Of a stretch of 64,000 nt of DNA, positions 23,662-34,079 are shown piece by piece (positions within the stretch are counted from its first letter, which is position 1; every line of letters starts with the position of its first letter). The DNA lies in contig NC_133778.1 in assembly GCF_003597395.2 (NCBI RefSeq), positions 13,353,053-13,417,052 on the forward strand, read 5' to 3'. The stretch is from Chelonoidis abingdonii. Lineage: Eukaryota; Chordata; Testudines; Testudinidae. The notes under the pieces were generated by a model. It saw only the letters and a list, made by a program, of their open reading frames with translations. It was not told where the DNA came from and did no database searches. Made by a program: the position numbers and the translations under genes.

Positions 23662-24525
23662 TGTCATAAACAGATCGTTAAGGGTTAATGTCTCTTTTAC
23701 CTGTAAAGGGTCAAGAAGCTTAGTAAACCTGGCTGACACCTGACCAGAGGACCAATAAGGGGACAAAATACTTTCAAATCTTGGTGGAGGGAAGTCTTTC
23801 TTTGTGCTTTTTGTTTTGTTCGTTGTTCGCTCTTGGGACTAAGAGGGACCAGACGTACACCCAGGCTCTCCAAATCTTTGTAAATCTGTCTTTCATGTTT
23901 CAAAATTGTAAGTAATAACCAGGCAAGGCGGATTAGTCTTATTTTTGTTTTCTCAACTTGTAAATGTTTCTTTTTGCTGGAAGGATTTTGACCTCTGTTT
24001 GCTGTAACTTTGAATCTAAGGCTGGGGGGGTCCCCTCTGGTCTATATGAATCTGAGTACCCTGTAAAGCATTTTCCATCCTGATTTTACAGAGATAATTT
24101 TTACCTTTTCTTTCTTTAATTAAAAGCTTTCTTTTTAAGAACCTGATTGATTTTTCCTTGTTTTAAGATCCAAGGGATTGGTCTGAACTCACCAGGGATT
24201 GGTGGGGGAAAAGAAGAGGGGATGGTTAATTCCTCTTTGTTTTAAGATCCAAGGAGTTTGGATCTGTGTGAAGCCTCTCAAGGCAACCCAGGGAGGGGAA
24301 GTCTGGGGGGAAAGGAGGGGGATGGTTAATTCTCCTTGTTTTTAAGACCAAGGGTTTGGGTCTGGTTCCCCAGGGAAGGTTTTGGGGGAACAGAAAGTGT
24401 GCCAGACACTAAATTCTGGCTGGTGGCAGCGTACCAGATTTAAGCTAGTAATTAAGCTTAGAAGTGTTCATGCAGGTCCCCACTTTTGTACTCTAAAGTT
24501 CAAAGTGGGGAAAGAAACCTTGACA
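23662..24525 (+). repeat. 5' LTR of the gypsy element (864 bp)
   Basis: It begins TGTCATAAACAG and ends TTGACA, giving TG...CA ends. It aligns along its length with 32396-33185. A tandem unit starting 'ccttgttttaagatccaagg' occurs three times (about 24156, 24234 and 24333), against twice in the 3' LTR, which explains most of the length difference. Confidence 0.9.
24156..24405 (+). repeat. Tandem repeat inside the 5' LTR (3 units)
   Basis: Units of about 80-100 bp each begin with a 'cttgttttaagatccaagg' variant and contain a 'ggggatggttaatt' string near the end. Confidence 0.7.
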
Positions 24526-24543
24526 TGGTGAGCAGCGGTGTGG
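24526..24543 (+). other. Probable primer binding site
   Basis: TGGTGAGCAGCGGTG follows the LTR end directly. TGG is expected, since the primer tRNA ends in CCA. The minus-strand element at 54-57 kb has TGGTGGCAGCTGGTG in the same place. The primer tRNA was not identified. Confidence 0.55.
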
Positions 24544-24839
24544 GATTTTAGGAACCAAAAGCCAGTAGGATTTTTTTTCTCTCCTTTCTAGCTGCTTGGA
24601 AAGCAGCCTGAGGGCAGAGGTGTTAAGTTTTTTAACAAGGGTCTTTGTTAAGAGGAGGCTTCAAGCTGTGAGCAAGCAGACAGCAAAAAGGAATTTACAA
24701 GTTGAATTGTTTTCTTTCTTTCTACCTCTCGGGTATAGCTAGTTAGAAAATCTCTGTTAACCAAGCAGCCCTGAGCTGAGTGCATCCAGGTTTCAGTGAG
24801 CTGCAGAGGGGGTGTGGCCAGCACAAGAAAAGCAGAAAA

Positions 24840-25941
24840 ATGAAGTACCAGTGAAGCAACTTAACAAACTAGAAATGGCTAGGCTGGATGCAGAAGAGAA
24901 AGCAAGAGGCTGACCACAGATGGAACTATGGAGATGAAACAGAAAGAAGAGAGCTGGAAAAAAGAGAAGAGAGAGAGGAAGAGAAGAAAAGCCAAAGAGG
25001 CTGACCACCGGAGGCTTTGGAGCTCAAGAGGAGGCCCACCAGCAGGCCCTGGAATTAGCAAGCAGGCTAAGCAGGATGGAACAGCCAACCCTAACAACCC
25101 TTCTCCAGGTACTGTTTCCCCATCCCAGAAAATTCCCCACCTACAAGGCAGGTGATGATACTGAGGCCTTCTTAGAAAATTTTGAAAGGGACCTGCCATG
25201 GGTACAACATCTCTACAGACCAGTACATGATAAGAGCTGAGGCCACAGCTCAGTGGACCCTTAGCAGAGGTGGTGGCTGAAATGCCTAAGGAACGCATGA
25301 ACGATTATGATCTTTTTCAAACAAAGGCCAGAATCAGAATGGGGCTAACACCTGAGCATGCCCACTGGCGGTTGAGAGCCCTAAGGTGGAAACCAGATGT
25401 GTCATTTACCCGACACACCTACCACATTGGAAAGAATTGAGATGCCTGGATATCAGGAGCAAATGTTAAATCTCTGGAAGAGCTGACCCTCCTGATGCAA
25501 ATGGAACAGTTCTTAGAGGATGTTCCTGAGGAAATAGAAAGGTACATCCTAAATGAGAAGCCCAAAACTGTAACTGAGGCGGGGGAGATTGGAGCCAGAT
25601 GGGTCGAAGTGGCACAAAAGAAAAAAACTACTAGGAAGGGGAGCGAATACCAGAGGGGGCAAACCAAAAATAAACCCTATCACCGAGGGCAACCCAAGAC
25701 CCCACCTACAACCCAAGGAAAGCCCCAGACACCCTATTGTCCCACCTCACCAGTCTCCAGCAACCCACCTCGGCCCAGTGACCAGTCAGCTGGGCGATGT
25801 TTTAAATGTAATAAACTGGGACATATAAAGGCCAACTGCCCCAAGAACCCCAACCGAGTACAGTTCATTACACCACCATCACACCAAAGACCCCAGGACC
25901 AGATGCCTCTCAAATACCCTCGGAACAAAGGGAAACCTTGA
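24840..25941 (+). pseudogene. Gag remnant with coiled coil, SCAN-like segment and zinc knuckle
   Basis: Gag would form the particle and bind element RNA. The N-terminal part (about 24870-25060) encodes a Lys/Glu-rich coiled coil broken by stops. A middle region follows in shifting frames. The last part (25495-25941) is open: it starts LLMQMEQFLEDVPEEIERYI, resembling the core of SCAN domains ('EQFL..LP.EI...V....P.t.eEA'). It then has a Pro-rich linker and a CX2CX4HX4C zinc knuckle (CFKCNKLGHIKANC, about 25798-25839). Gag normally reads from one start, and here at least three frame or stop lesions separate the parts. Confidence 0.82.
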
Positions 25942-26239
25942 GAGAGGGCAGAATGAAGGTTATCGTGTGGAGAGACACGGGGTCACAAGTGTCAGCTATC
26001 CACCAATCCTTAGTGGACCCCAAATTCATCAACCCAGAGACCTAAGTGACAATTCACCCATTCATGTCAAAAACTGTAAACTTGCCTACAGCTGAAATGC
26101 CTGTCCAGTACAAAGGCTGGTCAGGAATGTGGACTTTTGCAGTCTATGACAATTATTCCATCCCCATGCTACCGGGGGAAGATTTGGCCAACCAGGTGAA
26201 GCTGGCCAAGAGGGTGGGGATGGTTATACGCAGCTAAGC
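25942..26239 (+). pseudogene. Retropepsin-type protease remnant
   Basis: Aspartic proteases of this class act as dimers to cut Gag and Pol. Directly after the zinc-knuckle stretch the sequence encodes WRDTGSQVSAIHQSLV, with the active-site DTGS at 25974-25985. A stop follows about 20 codons on. The next open stretch (26046-26239) gives the strings VQYKGWSGMWTFAVYDNY and PGEDLANQVKLAKRV, plausible for the rest of a small protease (flap and 'LLGxD'-like region, here PGED). The lesion between the halves makes it non-functional. Confidence 0.65.
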
Positions 26240-26285
26240 TTCCAGACCCATCCCTGTTCCTGAGCCATCCACAAGGGCCCCATCT

Positions 26286-26529
26286 GTGTTACCAGAGACC
26301 CGGACAGAGGTGGTGGACCCGGATCCCCTGCCAACGACTGCAACAGCCATAGTGCATCCAGTCCCCGAACTGGAACTGGAAAAGCAACCAGCACCAGAAC
26401 CGTTGCCAGCACTGACACCAGCACTTGCAAATCTATCTCCAACCCCAAGGCCAGAGGGCACCAGCGGGCCTGAACTGGCAGAGGCAGCAGACAACCCTAC
26501 CCAAGAGGCTCAGCCTGAGCCTGAAATAT
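26286..26529 (+). pseudogene. Pro/Glu-rich linker after protease, runs into gap
   Basis: An open stretch translating to a Pro/Glu/Ala-rich chain (for example ELEKQPAPEPLPALTPAL) with no fold-like motif lies after the protease and before an assembly gap. It may be a spacer of the polyprotein. The frame cannot be followed beyond the gap. Confidence 0.4.
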
Positions 26530-26597
26530 NNNNNNNNNNNNNNNNNNNNNNNNNNNNNNNNNNNNNNNNNNNNNNNNNNNNNNNNNNNNNNNNNNNN
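26530..26597. other. Assembly gap (68 N)
   Basis: A run of N lies within the retrotransposon. The true length of the gap is unknown. Sequence on the right side differs sharply in composition from that on the left. Confidence 0.99.
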
Positions 26598-29340
26598 GCC
26601 AGCGCAGCACACCCACAAGACCGACTAGACTGTGGCAACTGGTCCTGTGCCATCCCTCCAGTGAGAGACTCCCAACGTCTTGTTCGTTTGCATCCCACAG
26701 GCCACGGGATGATTATGGGGCTAGCTTAAGAGCTTCCCCCGTACTTAGTTGGAACCACAACCGTTTGGTGGGCTGGCCATGCTTCCTGGGCGTCACCAGA
26801 AAGAATTCTGTGTATAAAGTCGTGTGCTATAACACCGGGATCGCTTGAGAGAGCGGAGAAGGCGTGGGTGCCGTGCGCACCAAGCTTCTGAGGCGGTCAC
26901 TGCTCCTGCTCAGTCTGGAACTGTTCCCTTGGAGCTGGGAACCAGTGCTTCCCCAACTGGGGGACTTGGGCTTGGCCGTCTGGCACGGATGGAGGGGCTA
27001 GGTGTCCTGCGGTGACCACGCCCTGGGGCACCGGGGATATCGAAGGCTGTGGGCGAGCCTCTTCGGATGGTTGGTTGTGGCGTCCGTGTCAGGCGCGGGT
27101 GCCCCCTCGTGCGGAGTTGAAGAGGGTGGCAGATTGCGTGTGCTGGTGGGCGGTGCGTTCACCGTCATAGTAAGGTGTTAAGAGCGAGGTGATCGGGTTA
27201 CTTGTGATGAATAGCGGTCTGTATTCGGGTATCACGGAGAGAGTGGATAGGGCGGTATACTGGCTAGGATCAAAGCTTGGTCGGGTGTTACAAGAAAGAG
27301 TCCAGGACAGGCTGTGTCAGCGCTGCGTGCGGCGAGGCCCATTGAAGGACCCATCAAGTACGGGCAAGTGACCCCATTTCGAGAGAAGGCGGAGATAGCC
27401 CTGGTGACTCACTGGAGTAGAGCGAGAGCTGGCCCATGTGACTCAACCATGTGTGCGTAACGCGGGCACAGTGAAGGAACAAAGAAGGTCCGTGACAACG
27501 GAAAGCTTATAAGGCGGAAGCTATCGCCATTTTGTCTGCAATGCCTGCGGGTGCGAGCGCGCTGAGGAGGACGAGGAGTGCGAGGCCGGCGACAGAAGGA
27601 CTGAGCCCACCCAGCGGGGGAGTTGTTCGTCCAAGACTGGATTAAAACCGGTGCATTTACTTCATCACTGCTACAGCGAATAAGGGAGCGGTTGCCAGGG
27701 TACCGGACTGTAAGGATTGCAGAACCAGTTCACGTCTCACCTCTACTTGCCGCTTTGATGAATAGAGACGCTTGAGGATTGAGATGTCAAAGATGAGGAG
27801 AGGAGAGGGAGGTCTGAGGAGATGTGACCTGGCTGGTCTGGTGGGAGAGAAGCCGGTGCGGTGGAACTGGGTGTGGGTGTGCGAACTAGCCGAACTGGAC
27901 TGGTGTGAGGAGCGGGAGAGCTGGAGTGTCTACAGGAGAACGGTAACTTGTGGTTAGCGCAGTGGGTGAGAACGGGAGGTGTGTTGGCGGGTTTGGGGCC
28001 GTTAGGAGGGGGAAAAACGCAGCGTAGGAGCGGGTGACTGGCCCTGGGAGCATGGGCCTGAATGGGCACTGCTCAGTTGGGTCCCGCCAGAACCGACACG
28101 GCGACGGTACAACTAATTCAGTCTGTCAAGAGAGCAGGCTCGGTTCCTTACAGCGGGCAGTGCATCCGGTCGGTGACGGGCCAGGAGACCCGAGGCCGAT
28201 TCAACGCGCACCACCTGTCCGGCCGTTGCGCCTGAGGCCCGAGGAACGCCAGCTAGCCGTCCCTAGCCCTGGCCCCGGGCGGTCCTTGCCAGGAGGTCGG
28301 AGATGGCGTAGGCGAGAGCCAGGCGTGGAAGTGCGTGCCCATTGGGCCGAGCTGCGGTGTGGAGCCTGAGTTCCATCTGCCCTGAATGTGGATCAGGCTT
28401 GGGGTGGGAACAGGCCGGGGAGGCTGGCTGCCTGACCTCCCCAGTCCCCTGTTCCGGGCAGGAGGAGTGGCTGGAACCACATAGGTCTGGGCCGGGCAGC
28501 TGTTCCCATGGGCTGTCTTGGCTTCACGGCTGAAGGGGTGAGCCCGGAATGAGGAGAACCGGGGGGCAGTCTTAAGGAGGACGGAGGGAGAAGGAACGAG
28601 GAGCAGAGGGGCGCGAGAAGACAAGAGAGGCAGAGAGCCTCCGGTGGTGGCCACGACCGCTGATTGGAAAGAGGTGACGCCGACACAGGAGGCGCCTGGG
28701 GAGTAGGAGGGCGGAGTCGGCCGTCAGGGACGGAGACGATCGGGTGTCCAACAGCTGGGGGCACAGAAGTGGGAGGGTGAGGGGGAGGGAGAGGGATCTG
28801 GGCGGAGGCGGTCGAGGACCGGCGGCGTCGAGAGACCTCGATTGCGACAGCACAGGAAATGCGCGCCTGGGAGGAGAAGAGACAGGGGGTGTTGTGCAGA
28901 TGCAAGCAGCAGGGATGGAGGCCTGAGATGGGTGTTCCTTGGGGCTCGTGATAGATCATATCGTGACACGACAGGCACAACCACGCGTCTTATTGTTGTT
29001 CTATCTATGTGGATATTTGTTGGTTGTTTTGATTGTTCGTCATGTGTTCTCTTTGGATTATGTTGCTCTCGTGTTATTCTTTTAATGAAGTCTTACGTCA
29101 GTTGTCTATCTTTATCTGAGGTCCTGTGTTACGTGTACTTTTGTAGATGCTTTTATTTGTGTTGTGTGATATTTTTATTACTCATGAAGCTGGTATCAGT
29201 GATAGGTTCCGGTGGTTTTTGTGTGTAATGCTTACAGTATATTCTCTGTTATGTGTTCTGTATGAGATGTATGTATGACTTTTTGTGATAGCCAGTATGA
29301 TAGAGCTAAAGTATTGGTATATTCTTTCTGCTCGTTTTTC
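26598..29340. other. CpG-rich then T-rich block, unexplained
   Basis: From the gap to about 28970 the sequence is GC-rich with many CpGs and long G/A-rich stretches. At about 28980-29340 it switches abruptly to T/G-rich sequence. No protein motif was found in any frame. Open frames (for example 28393-28980 on the minus strand) are Pro/Ser/Leu-rich low-complexity translations typical of GC-rich non-coding DNA. It sits where only a short protease-integrase spacer is expected. A poor-quality read consensus beside the gap, an inserted unrelated element, or a real CpG island are all possible. Confidence 0.5.
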
Positions 29341-29429
29341 CTCCACGGACAACCTGACGTGTAAATGCTTGCTGCCTGTGGTTTCCCCCCCCTCCCTTCC
29401 CCAGCCTGTCTCACTCACAGCAGTGGAGA

Positions 29430-29660
29430 GCACCTTACCCATTGCTCCATGTCTTCGAGCCAGTGTTTTCAACATGGCATGCGACCTGGTACTGGGTCGC
29501 GGCATGGAAGTCACTGGATCACCTTGCTCTGGTCAGCACCACCAACTGGATACATAAAACTCCCGTCAGTGTGCGTGCCCAGCTAAAGGAGCTAGTCCCT
29601 ACAATTTCCCAAACGACTGCAACCCAAGAAAGTGGCCAGCTGTGGGCCCTGCTCTAGCGG
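29430..29660 (+). pseudogene. Gypsy pol remnant upstream of the integrase core
   Basis: The strings NWIHKTPVSVRAQLKELVPT and ISQTTATQESGQLWALL, in one frame at about 29550-29657, look like retroelement coding sequence resuming after the unexplained block. I place this near the N-terminal side of integrase, but no single motif proves the domain. Confidence 0.4.
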
Positions 29661-29785
29661 GTGCCAATGGGTCTGTGCACTGCCCCCGCACTGACACTGG
29701 TTCTGCACTCCATTGGCCAGGTAACCGCCAATGGGAACTGGGGAAGAGGGCAGTGCGGTGGGTCCGAGAGTCGTCTGAAACCGCT
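29655..29785. repeat. Possible GC-rich repeat inserted in integrase N-terminus
   Basis: 'cattggccaggtaaccgcca' and 'atgggaactggggaag' interrupt the expected integrase zinc-binding region and give no meaningful translation. This may be a short GC-rich dispersed repeat insertion. Its ends were not resolved. Confidence 0.3.
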
Positions 29786-30408
29786 TGCGCATTCCATCTA
29801 GGTACCTGTGGCCTCCGCTGGCTGCTCGGGGCAGCAGCAAAGCCTGCTGCCTCTGCCAAGATCTGGTCAAGGCCCCTCTCCAGCCACTCCTCATAATTGA
29901 GGTCCCATTTCAGCGAGTAGCTGTGGATATTCTGGGTCCTTTTCCAAGAAAGACACCCAGGGGAAAGCAGTACGTACTGACTTTCGTGGACTTTGCTACC
30001 CGATGGCCAGAAGCAGTTGCTCTAGGCAAAACCAGGGCTAAAGCAGTGTGCCAGGCCCTAACCGACATTTTCGCCAGGGTAGGTTGGCCCTCCGATATCC
30101 TTACCGATTCAGGATCAAATTTCCTGGCAGGCACCATGAAAGACCTGTGGGAAAATCATGGGGTGAATCACTTGGTTGTCACCCCTTACCACCATCAAAC
30201 CAATGGCCTGGTGGAAAGATTTAATGGAACTTTGGGGGCCATGATACCTAAATTCATAAATGAACACTCCAGTGATTGGGACCTATTGTTGCAGCAGTTG
30301 CTTTTTGCCTACAGGGCTGTACCACATCCCAGTTTAGGGTTTTCACCATGCGAACTTGTGTATGGCCACGAGGTTAAGGGGCCATTACAGTTGGTGAAGC
30401 AGCAATAG
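29785..30408 (+). pseudogene. Integrase (DD35E core), Gmr1-like element
   Basis: Integrase joins the element DNA copy into the chromosome. In this open stretch, residues 19-24 (KACCLC) are the end of the zinc-binding module. The catalytic core follows with Asp48 (VAVDILGPF), Asp108 (LTDSGSNF) and Glu144 (HHQTNGLVERFN), with 35 residues between the last two, exactly DD35E. A 'PHPSLGFSPCELVYG' region follows, typical of Ty3/gypsy integrases. All three catalytic residues are kept. The N-terminal zinc finger is disrupted and a stop closes the frame at 30408. The GPY/F-type end of the protein is found further on, in the same frame as RT. Confidence 0.92.
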
Positions 30409-30584
30409 GAGGGGTTTACGCCTTCTCCAGGGACTAGCATTCTAGACTTTGTAAGCAACCTACAAAGCACCCTCCGACATTCTTTAGCCTTGCTAAAGAA
30501 AAGCTAAAGGATGCTCAGGAAGAGCAAAAGACCTGGTATGATAAACATACCAGAGAGCGTTCCTTCAAATTAGAAGTCTAGGTT

Positions 30585-31774
30585 ATGGTCTTGAAGGCGC
30601 AAAAGGCCCATAAGATGGAAGCGTCATGGGAAGGGCCATTCATGGTCCAAGAGCGGCTGGGAGCTGTTAACTATCTCATAGCATTCCCCACCTCAACCCT
30701 AAAGCCTAAAGTGTACCATGTTAACTCTCTAAAGCCCTTTTATGCCAAAGAAGTAAAGGTTTGTCAGTTTACAGCCCAGGGAGGAGATGACGCTGCGTGG
30801 CCTAAAGGTGTCTACTACAAAGAAAAAAGTGACGGTGGTGTGGAAGAGGTGAACCTATCCACAACCTTGAAACATCTGCAGCGGCAACAGATCAAGGAGC
30901 TGTGTACTAACTTCGCCCCATTGTTCTCAGCCAACCCAGGACGGACTGAACGAGCATACCACTCCATTGACGCAGGTAATGCTCACCCAATTAGAACCCC
31001 ACCCTACCGGGTGTCTCCTCATGCCCAAGCTGCTATAGAACGGAAGATCCAAAACATGCTACAGATGGGTATAATCCACTCCTCTAATAGTGCATGGGCA
31101 TCTCCAGTGGTTCTAGTACCCAGACCAGACGGGGAAATACGCTGTTGCATGGACTACCGTAAGCTAAATGCTGTAACTCATCCCGACAACTATCCAATGC
31201 CAGGCATGGATGAGCTATTGGAGAAATTGGGATGTGCCCAGTTCATCTCTACAATAGACTTAACCATGGGGTACTGGCAAATACCGCTAAATGAACCCGC
31301 CAAAGAAAGGTCAGCCTTCATCACCCATGCAGGAGTGTTTGAATTTAATGTGCTTCCTTTCGGGCTGCGGAATGCACCCGCCACCTTCCAAAGACTTGTA
31401 AATGGTCTCCTAGCAGGATTGGGAGAATATGCAGTTGCCTACCTCGATGATGTGGCTATTTTTTCTGATTCATGGGCAGAACACCTGGAACACCTGGAAA
31501 AAGTCTTTAAGCGCATCAGGCAGGCAGAACTAAAAGTGTCAAATAGGCCAAAACAGAGTGACTTACCTTGGACACCAGGTGGGTCAAGGAACAATAAACC
31601 CCCTACAGGCCAAGGTGGATGCTATCCAAAAGTGGCCTGTCCCAAAGTCAAAGAAACAGGTCCAATCCTCCTTAGGTTTGGCCGAGTATTACAGGCAATT
31701 TGTACCACACTACAGCCAAATCATTGCCCCGCTAACAGACCTGATCAAAAAGACCCAGCCAAATGCAGTTAAGT
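30585..31774 (+). pseudogene. Integrase C-terminal module joined to reverse transcriptase
   Basis: Residues 1-55 hold an integrase C-terminal GPY/F-like module (SWEGPFMVQERLGAVNYLI). RT follows from about residue 127: SPVVLVPRPDGEIRCCMDYR, the first catalytic Asp225 in STIDLTMGYWQIPL, then VLPFGLRNAPATFQ, and YLDD at 286-289. RT copies element RNA into DNA. After about residue 320 the frame is lost and the remaining residues are out-of-frame sequence. The true continuation (LGHQVGQGTINPLQAKVDAI, 31558-31776) lies in another frame. That integrase comes before RT in one continuous reading direction is the unusual feature. The catalytic residues are intact, but the protein is broken at its end. 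Confidence 0.93.
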
Positions 31775-31776
31775 GA
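31558..31776 (+). pseudogene. RT thumb/connection remnant
   Basis: The typical gypsy sequence after RT is seen: YLGHQVGQGTINPLQAKVDA, then SSLGLAEYYRQFVPHYSQII and 'APLTDLIKK'. It is one frame away from the preceding RT part and closes with a stop at 31776. Confidence 0.88.
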
Positions 31777-32247
31777 ACTAATGAGTGTCAGAAGGCCTTT
31801 TACCAGCTTAAGGCAACACTCATGTCTGACCCTGTGCTAAGGGCCCCAGACTTTGACAAACCATTCTTAGTAACCACAAATGCATCTAAACGTGGTGTAG
31901 GGGCAGTTTTAATGCAGGAAGGACTGGATCAAAACTTCCATCCTGTCGTGTTTCTCAGCAAAACACTAAGAGGGAAAGCCACTGGTCAATCAGTGAAAAA
32001 GAATGCTACACCATTGTGTATGCCCTGGAAAAGCTATGCCCATACATTTGGGGACGGTGTTTCCAGCTATAAACAGGCCATGCTGCGCTAAAGTGGCTTC
32101 ATACTGCCAAGGGAAACAACAAAAAACTGCTTTGATGGAGTTTAGCTCTCCAAGATTTTGATTTTGAATTTCAACACATTTCAGGAGCTTCTAACAAAGT
32201 AGCTGATGCGCTCTCCCATGAAAGTTTCCCAGAATCCACTGGTTAAT
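31777..32247 (+). pseudogene. RNase H remnant, first catalytic Asp replaced
   Basis: RNase H removes the RNA strand during reverse transcription. 31822-32091 reads PFLVTTNASKRGVGAVLMQ, then 'HPVVFLSKTL'. The family has Asp in the 'TDAS' motif, but this copy has Asn (TTNAS), so the first catalytic residue is missing. The frame breaks twice, and the end is recognisable near 32150-32247 as DFDFEFQHISGASNKVADAL, the usual final motif, closed by a stop. Confidence 0.85.
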
Positions 32248-32381
32248 AATTGTCCTTACAATGTAAAAAGTCTTGTAGTTTACATAATTAGTAGTATATG
32301 TAAAGGTGCATGTGTTTTATTAATCTGTTTGTGCTAAAGTTCTAGGAAAAAATCACCGCCAGTGTGGTTCCGCACTGTCTG

Positions 32382-32395
32382 AGATTTGGGGGGCG
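32382..32395 (+). other. Polypurine tract before the 3' LTR
   Basis: A purine-rich string, gagatttggggggcg, abuts the LTR start and is the expected priming site for plus-strand DNA. Confidence 0.6.
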
Positions 32396-33185
32396 TGTCA
32401 TAAACAGTTGGTTAAGGGTTAATGTCTCTTTTACCTGTAAAAGGTTAAGAAGCTCAGTGAACCTGGCTGACACCTAACCAGAGGACCAAGGCGGGGACAA
32501 GATACTTTCAAATCATTGGGAGGGAAGTCTTTGTTTGTGCTGTTTGTTTGTTCGTGTTCGCTCTTGGGACTAAAAGGGACCAGGACATACACCCAGGCTC
32601 TCCAAATCTTTCTAAATCAGTCTTTCATGTTTCAAATTGTAATAATAGCCAGGCAAGGCGGATTAGTCTTATTTTTGTTTTCTCAACTTGTAAATGTTTC
32701 TTTTGCTGGAAGGATTTTGACCTCTGTTTGCTGTAACTTTGAATCTTAAGGCTGGGGGGGGCGGTCCCTCTGGTCTATATGAATCTGAGTACCCTGTAAA
32801 GCATTTTCAATCCTAATTTTACAAAGATAACTTTGTTATTTTTCTTTCTTTAATTAAAAGCTGTCTTTTTAAGAATGTAATTAATTTTCCTTGTTTTGAG
32901 ATCCAAGAAGTTTGGATCGGTGTGAAGCCTCTCAAGGCAACCCAGGGAGGGGAAAGTCTGAGGGAAAAGGAGGGGGGATGGTTAATTTCTCCTTGTTTTA
33001 AGAACCAAGGGGTTTGAATCTGTGTTCCCCAGGGAAGGTTTTGGGGGAACAAAAAGTGTGCCGAACACTAAATTCTGGCTGGTGGCAGCATGCCAGATCT
33101 AAGCTAGTAATTAAGCTTAGAAGTGTTCATGCAGGTCCCCACTTTTTGTTCTCTAAAGTTCAAACTGGGAAAAGAAACCTTAACG
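32396..33185 (+). repeat. 3' LTR of the gypsy element (790 bp)
   Basis: It begins TGTCATAAACAG and ends CCTTAACG against CCTTGACA in the 5' copy. It has two rather than three copies of the internal tandem unit (about 32889 and 32991). Scattered substitutions relative to the 5' LTR show that the insertion is not recent. Confidence 0.9.
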
Positions 33186-33190
33186 GAGGG

Positions 33191-34079
33191 ATCAATGCAC
33201 CTTTTCATTTTCCGGTGCAGTGATCTGTAGGAGCTCATCAAGCAATGACTGGAGGGAAGAGAGGGTATCACAACCAGGGTTCTTAACCCACAGTTGGACT
33301 TGTGGACACTGTTCTTTAATTTCTCAAGAATCCAAGATTGTTTGGCCATGGCCTGCCTAATGGTCAGAGAGATCTCATCTGCCTTGATGTCCAACCTCAG
33401 TGACCTTTATTGCTGTGATTGTTTCAATCGGCTCCATTTTTCTGGGAAGGCCGAGGGGTTGTTTCCCAGCTCCTCTGAATGTTCCTCTTTCTTGGCATGC
33501 CTTAACCCCGGTAGGCATTTGAACTCTACAAATACAACCACAAATGCTTCAGAACTGATATTTTATGGGTGAGAGGGAAATGGGGCTCTTCAGCAGCATG
33601 CTCACATGAAATCTAGTACTCCAGCGGGGGTTGGAATTGCTGCTATCAGTGAAGGATACTAATGAGTCTGTGCTGCCTGTTGATGCCATTAGTGTAATGG
33701 ATTCATAACTAATTCTGCACAGATGGGTCTGGATTGAGGAGACCCCCTTCCAGGCTATGGCTCTTTCTCTGCCCCCTACTTCCTCGCTGTTTTCAGTTTT
33801 CATAAAGGGATCTGGGCTGAAAGTCTCAACTCAAAGTATTTGCTGACAGGACACTGGAAGATACTGAGCCTTAAGTCTGTTGAAATGGGCATTGGGTTGA
33901 ATTGATTACACTGGATTGGCTCTCTTGGTGGACAAAGATGCTGGCTGGCAGTCACCTTGCACCAGAGCCCCTGCCAGCCTCTTCCCTCTCTCTTTACACA
34001 TTTGACTCATAATGCTCTTTTTGTGCCCAGTGTTTCCTGTTTGGTGACTCTCTCACGCTTCTACACTGGAAAACAGACT
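33191..34079. other. Single-copy DNA, no gene seen
   Basis: No coding frame or recognised repeat. Confidence 0.4.

Larger units (their letters stand above)
23662..33185 (+). mobile_element. Ty3/gypsy LTR retrotransposon, Gmr1-like gene order
   Basis: Two similar LTRs (23662-24525 and 32396-33185) enclose gag, a protease motif, integrase, reverse transcriptase and RNase H on the plus strand. A TGG-starting primer site follows the 5' LTR and a purine tract precedes the 3' LTR. The flanks GGGGG (23657-23661) and GAGGG (33186-33190) could be a decayed 5-bp target duplication. Integrase precedes reverse transcriptase, the order known for Gmr1-like elements and unlike standard Ty3/gypsy. Every gene has stops or frameshifts, and an assembly gap and an odd block lie in the middle. 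The element is not mobile as sequenced. Confidence 0.9.

Noticed and set aside
24879..25298. A 139-codon minus-strand frame
   Set aside because: Antisense shadow of the gag coiled-coil and middle region.
28393..28980. A 195-codon minus-strand open frame, Pro/Ser-rich
   Set aside because: Overlapping frames in several phases, low-complexity composition and GC-rich DNA without stops explain it. No domain-like sequence, and it lies in the doubtful block next to the gap.
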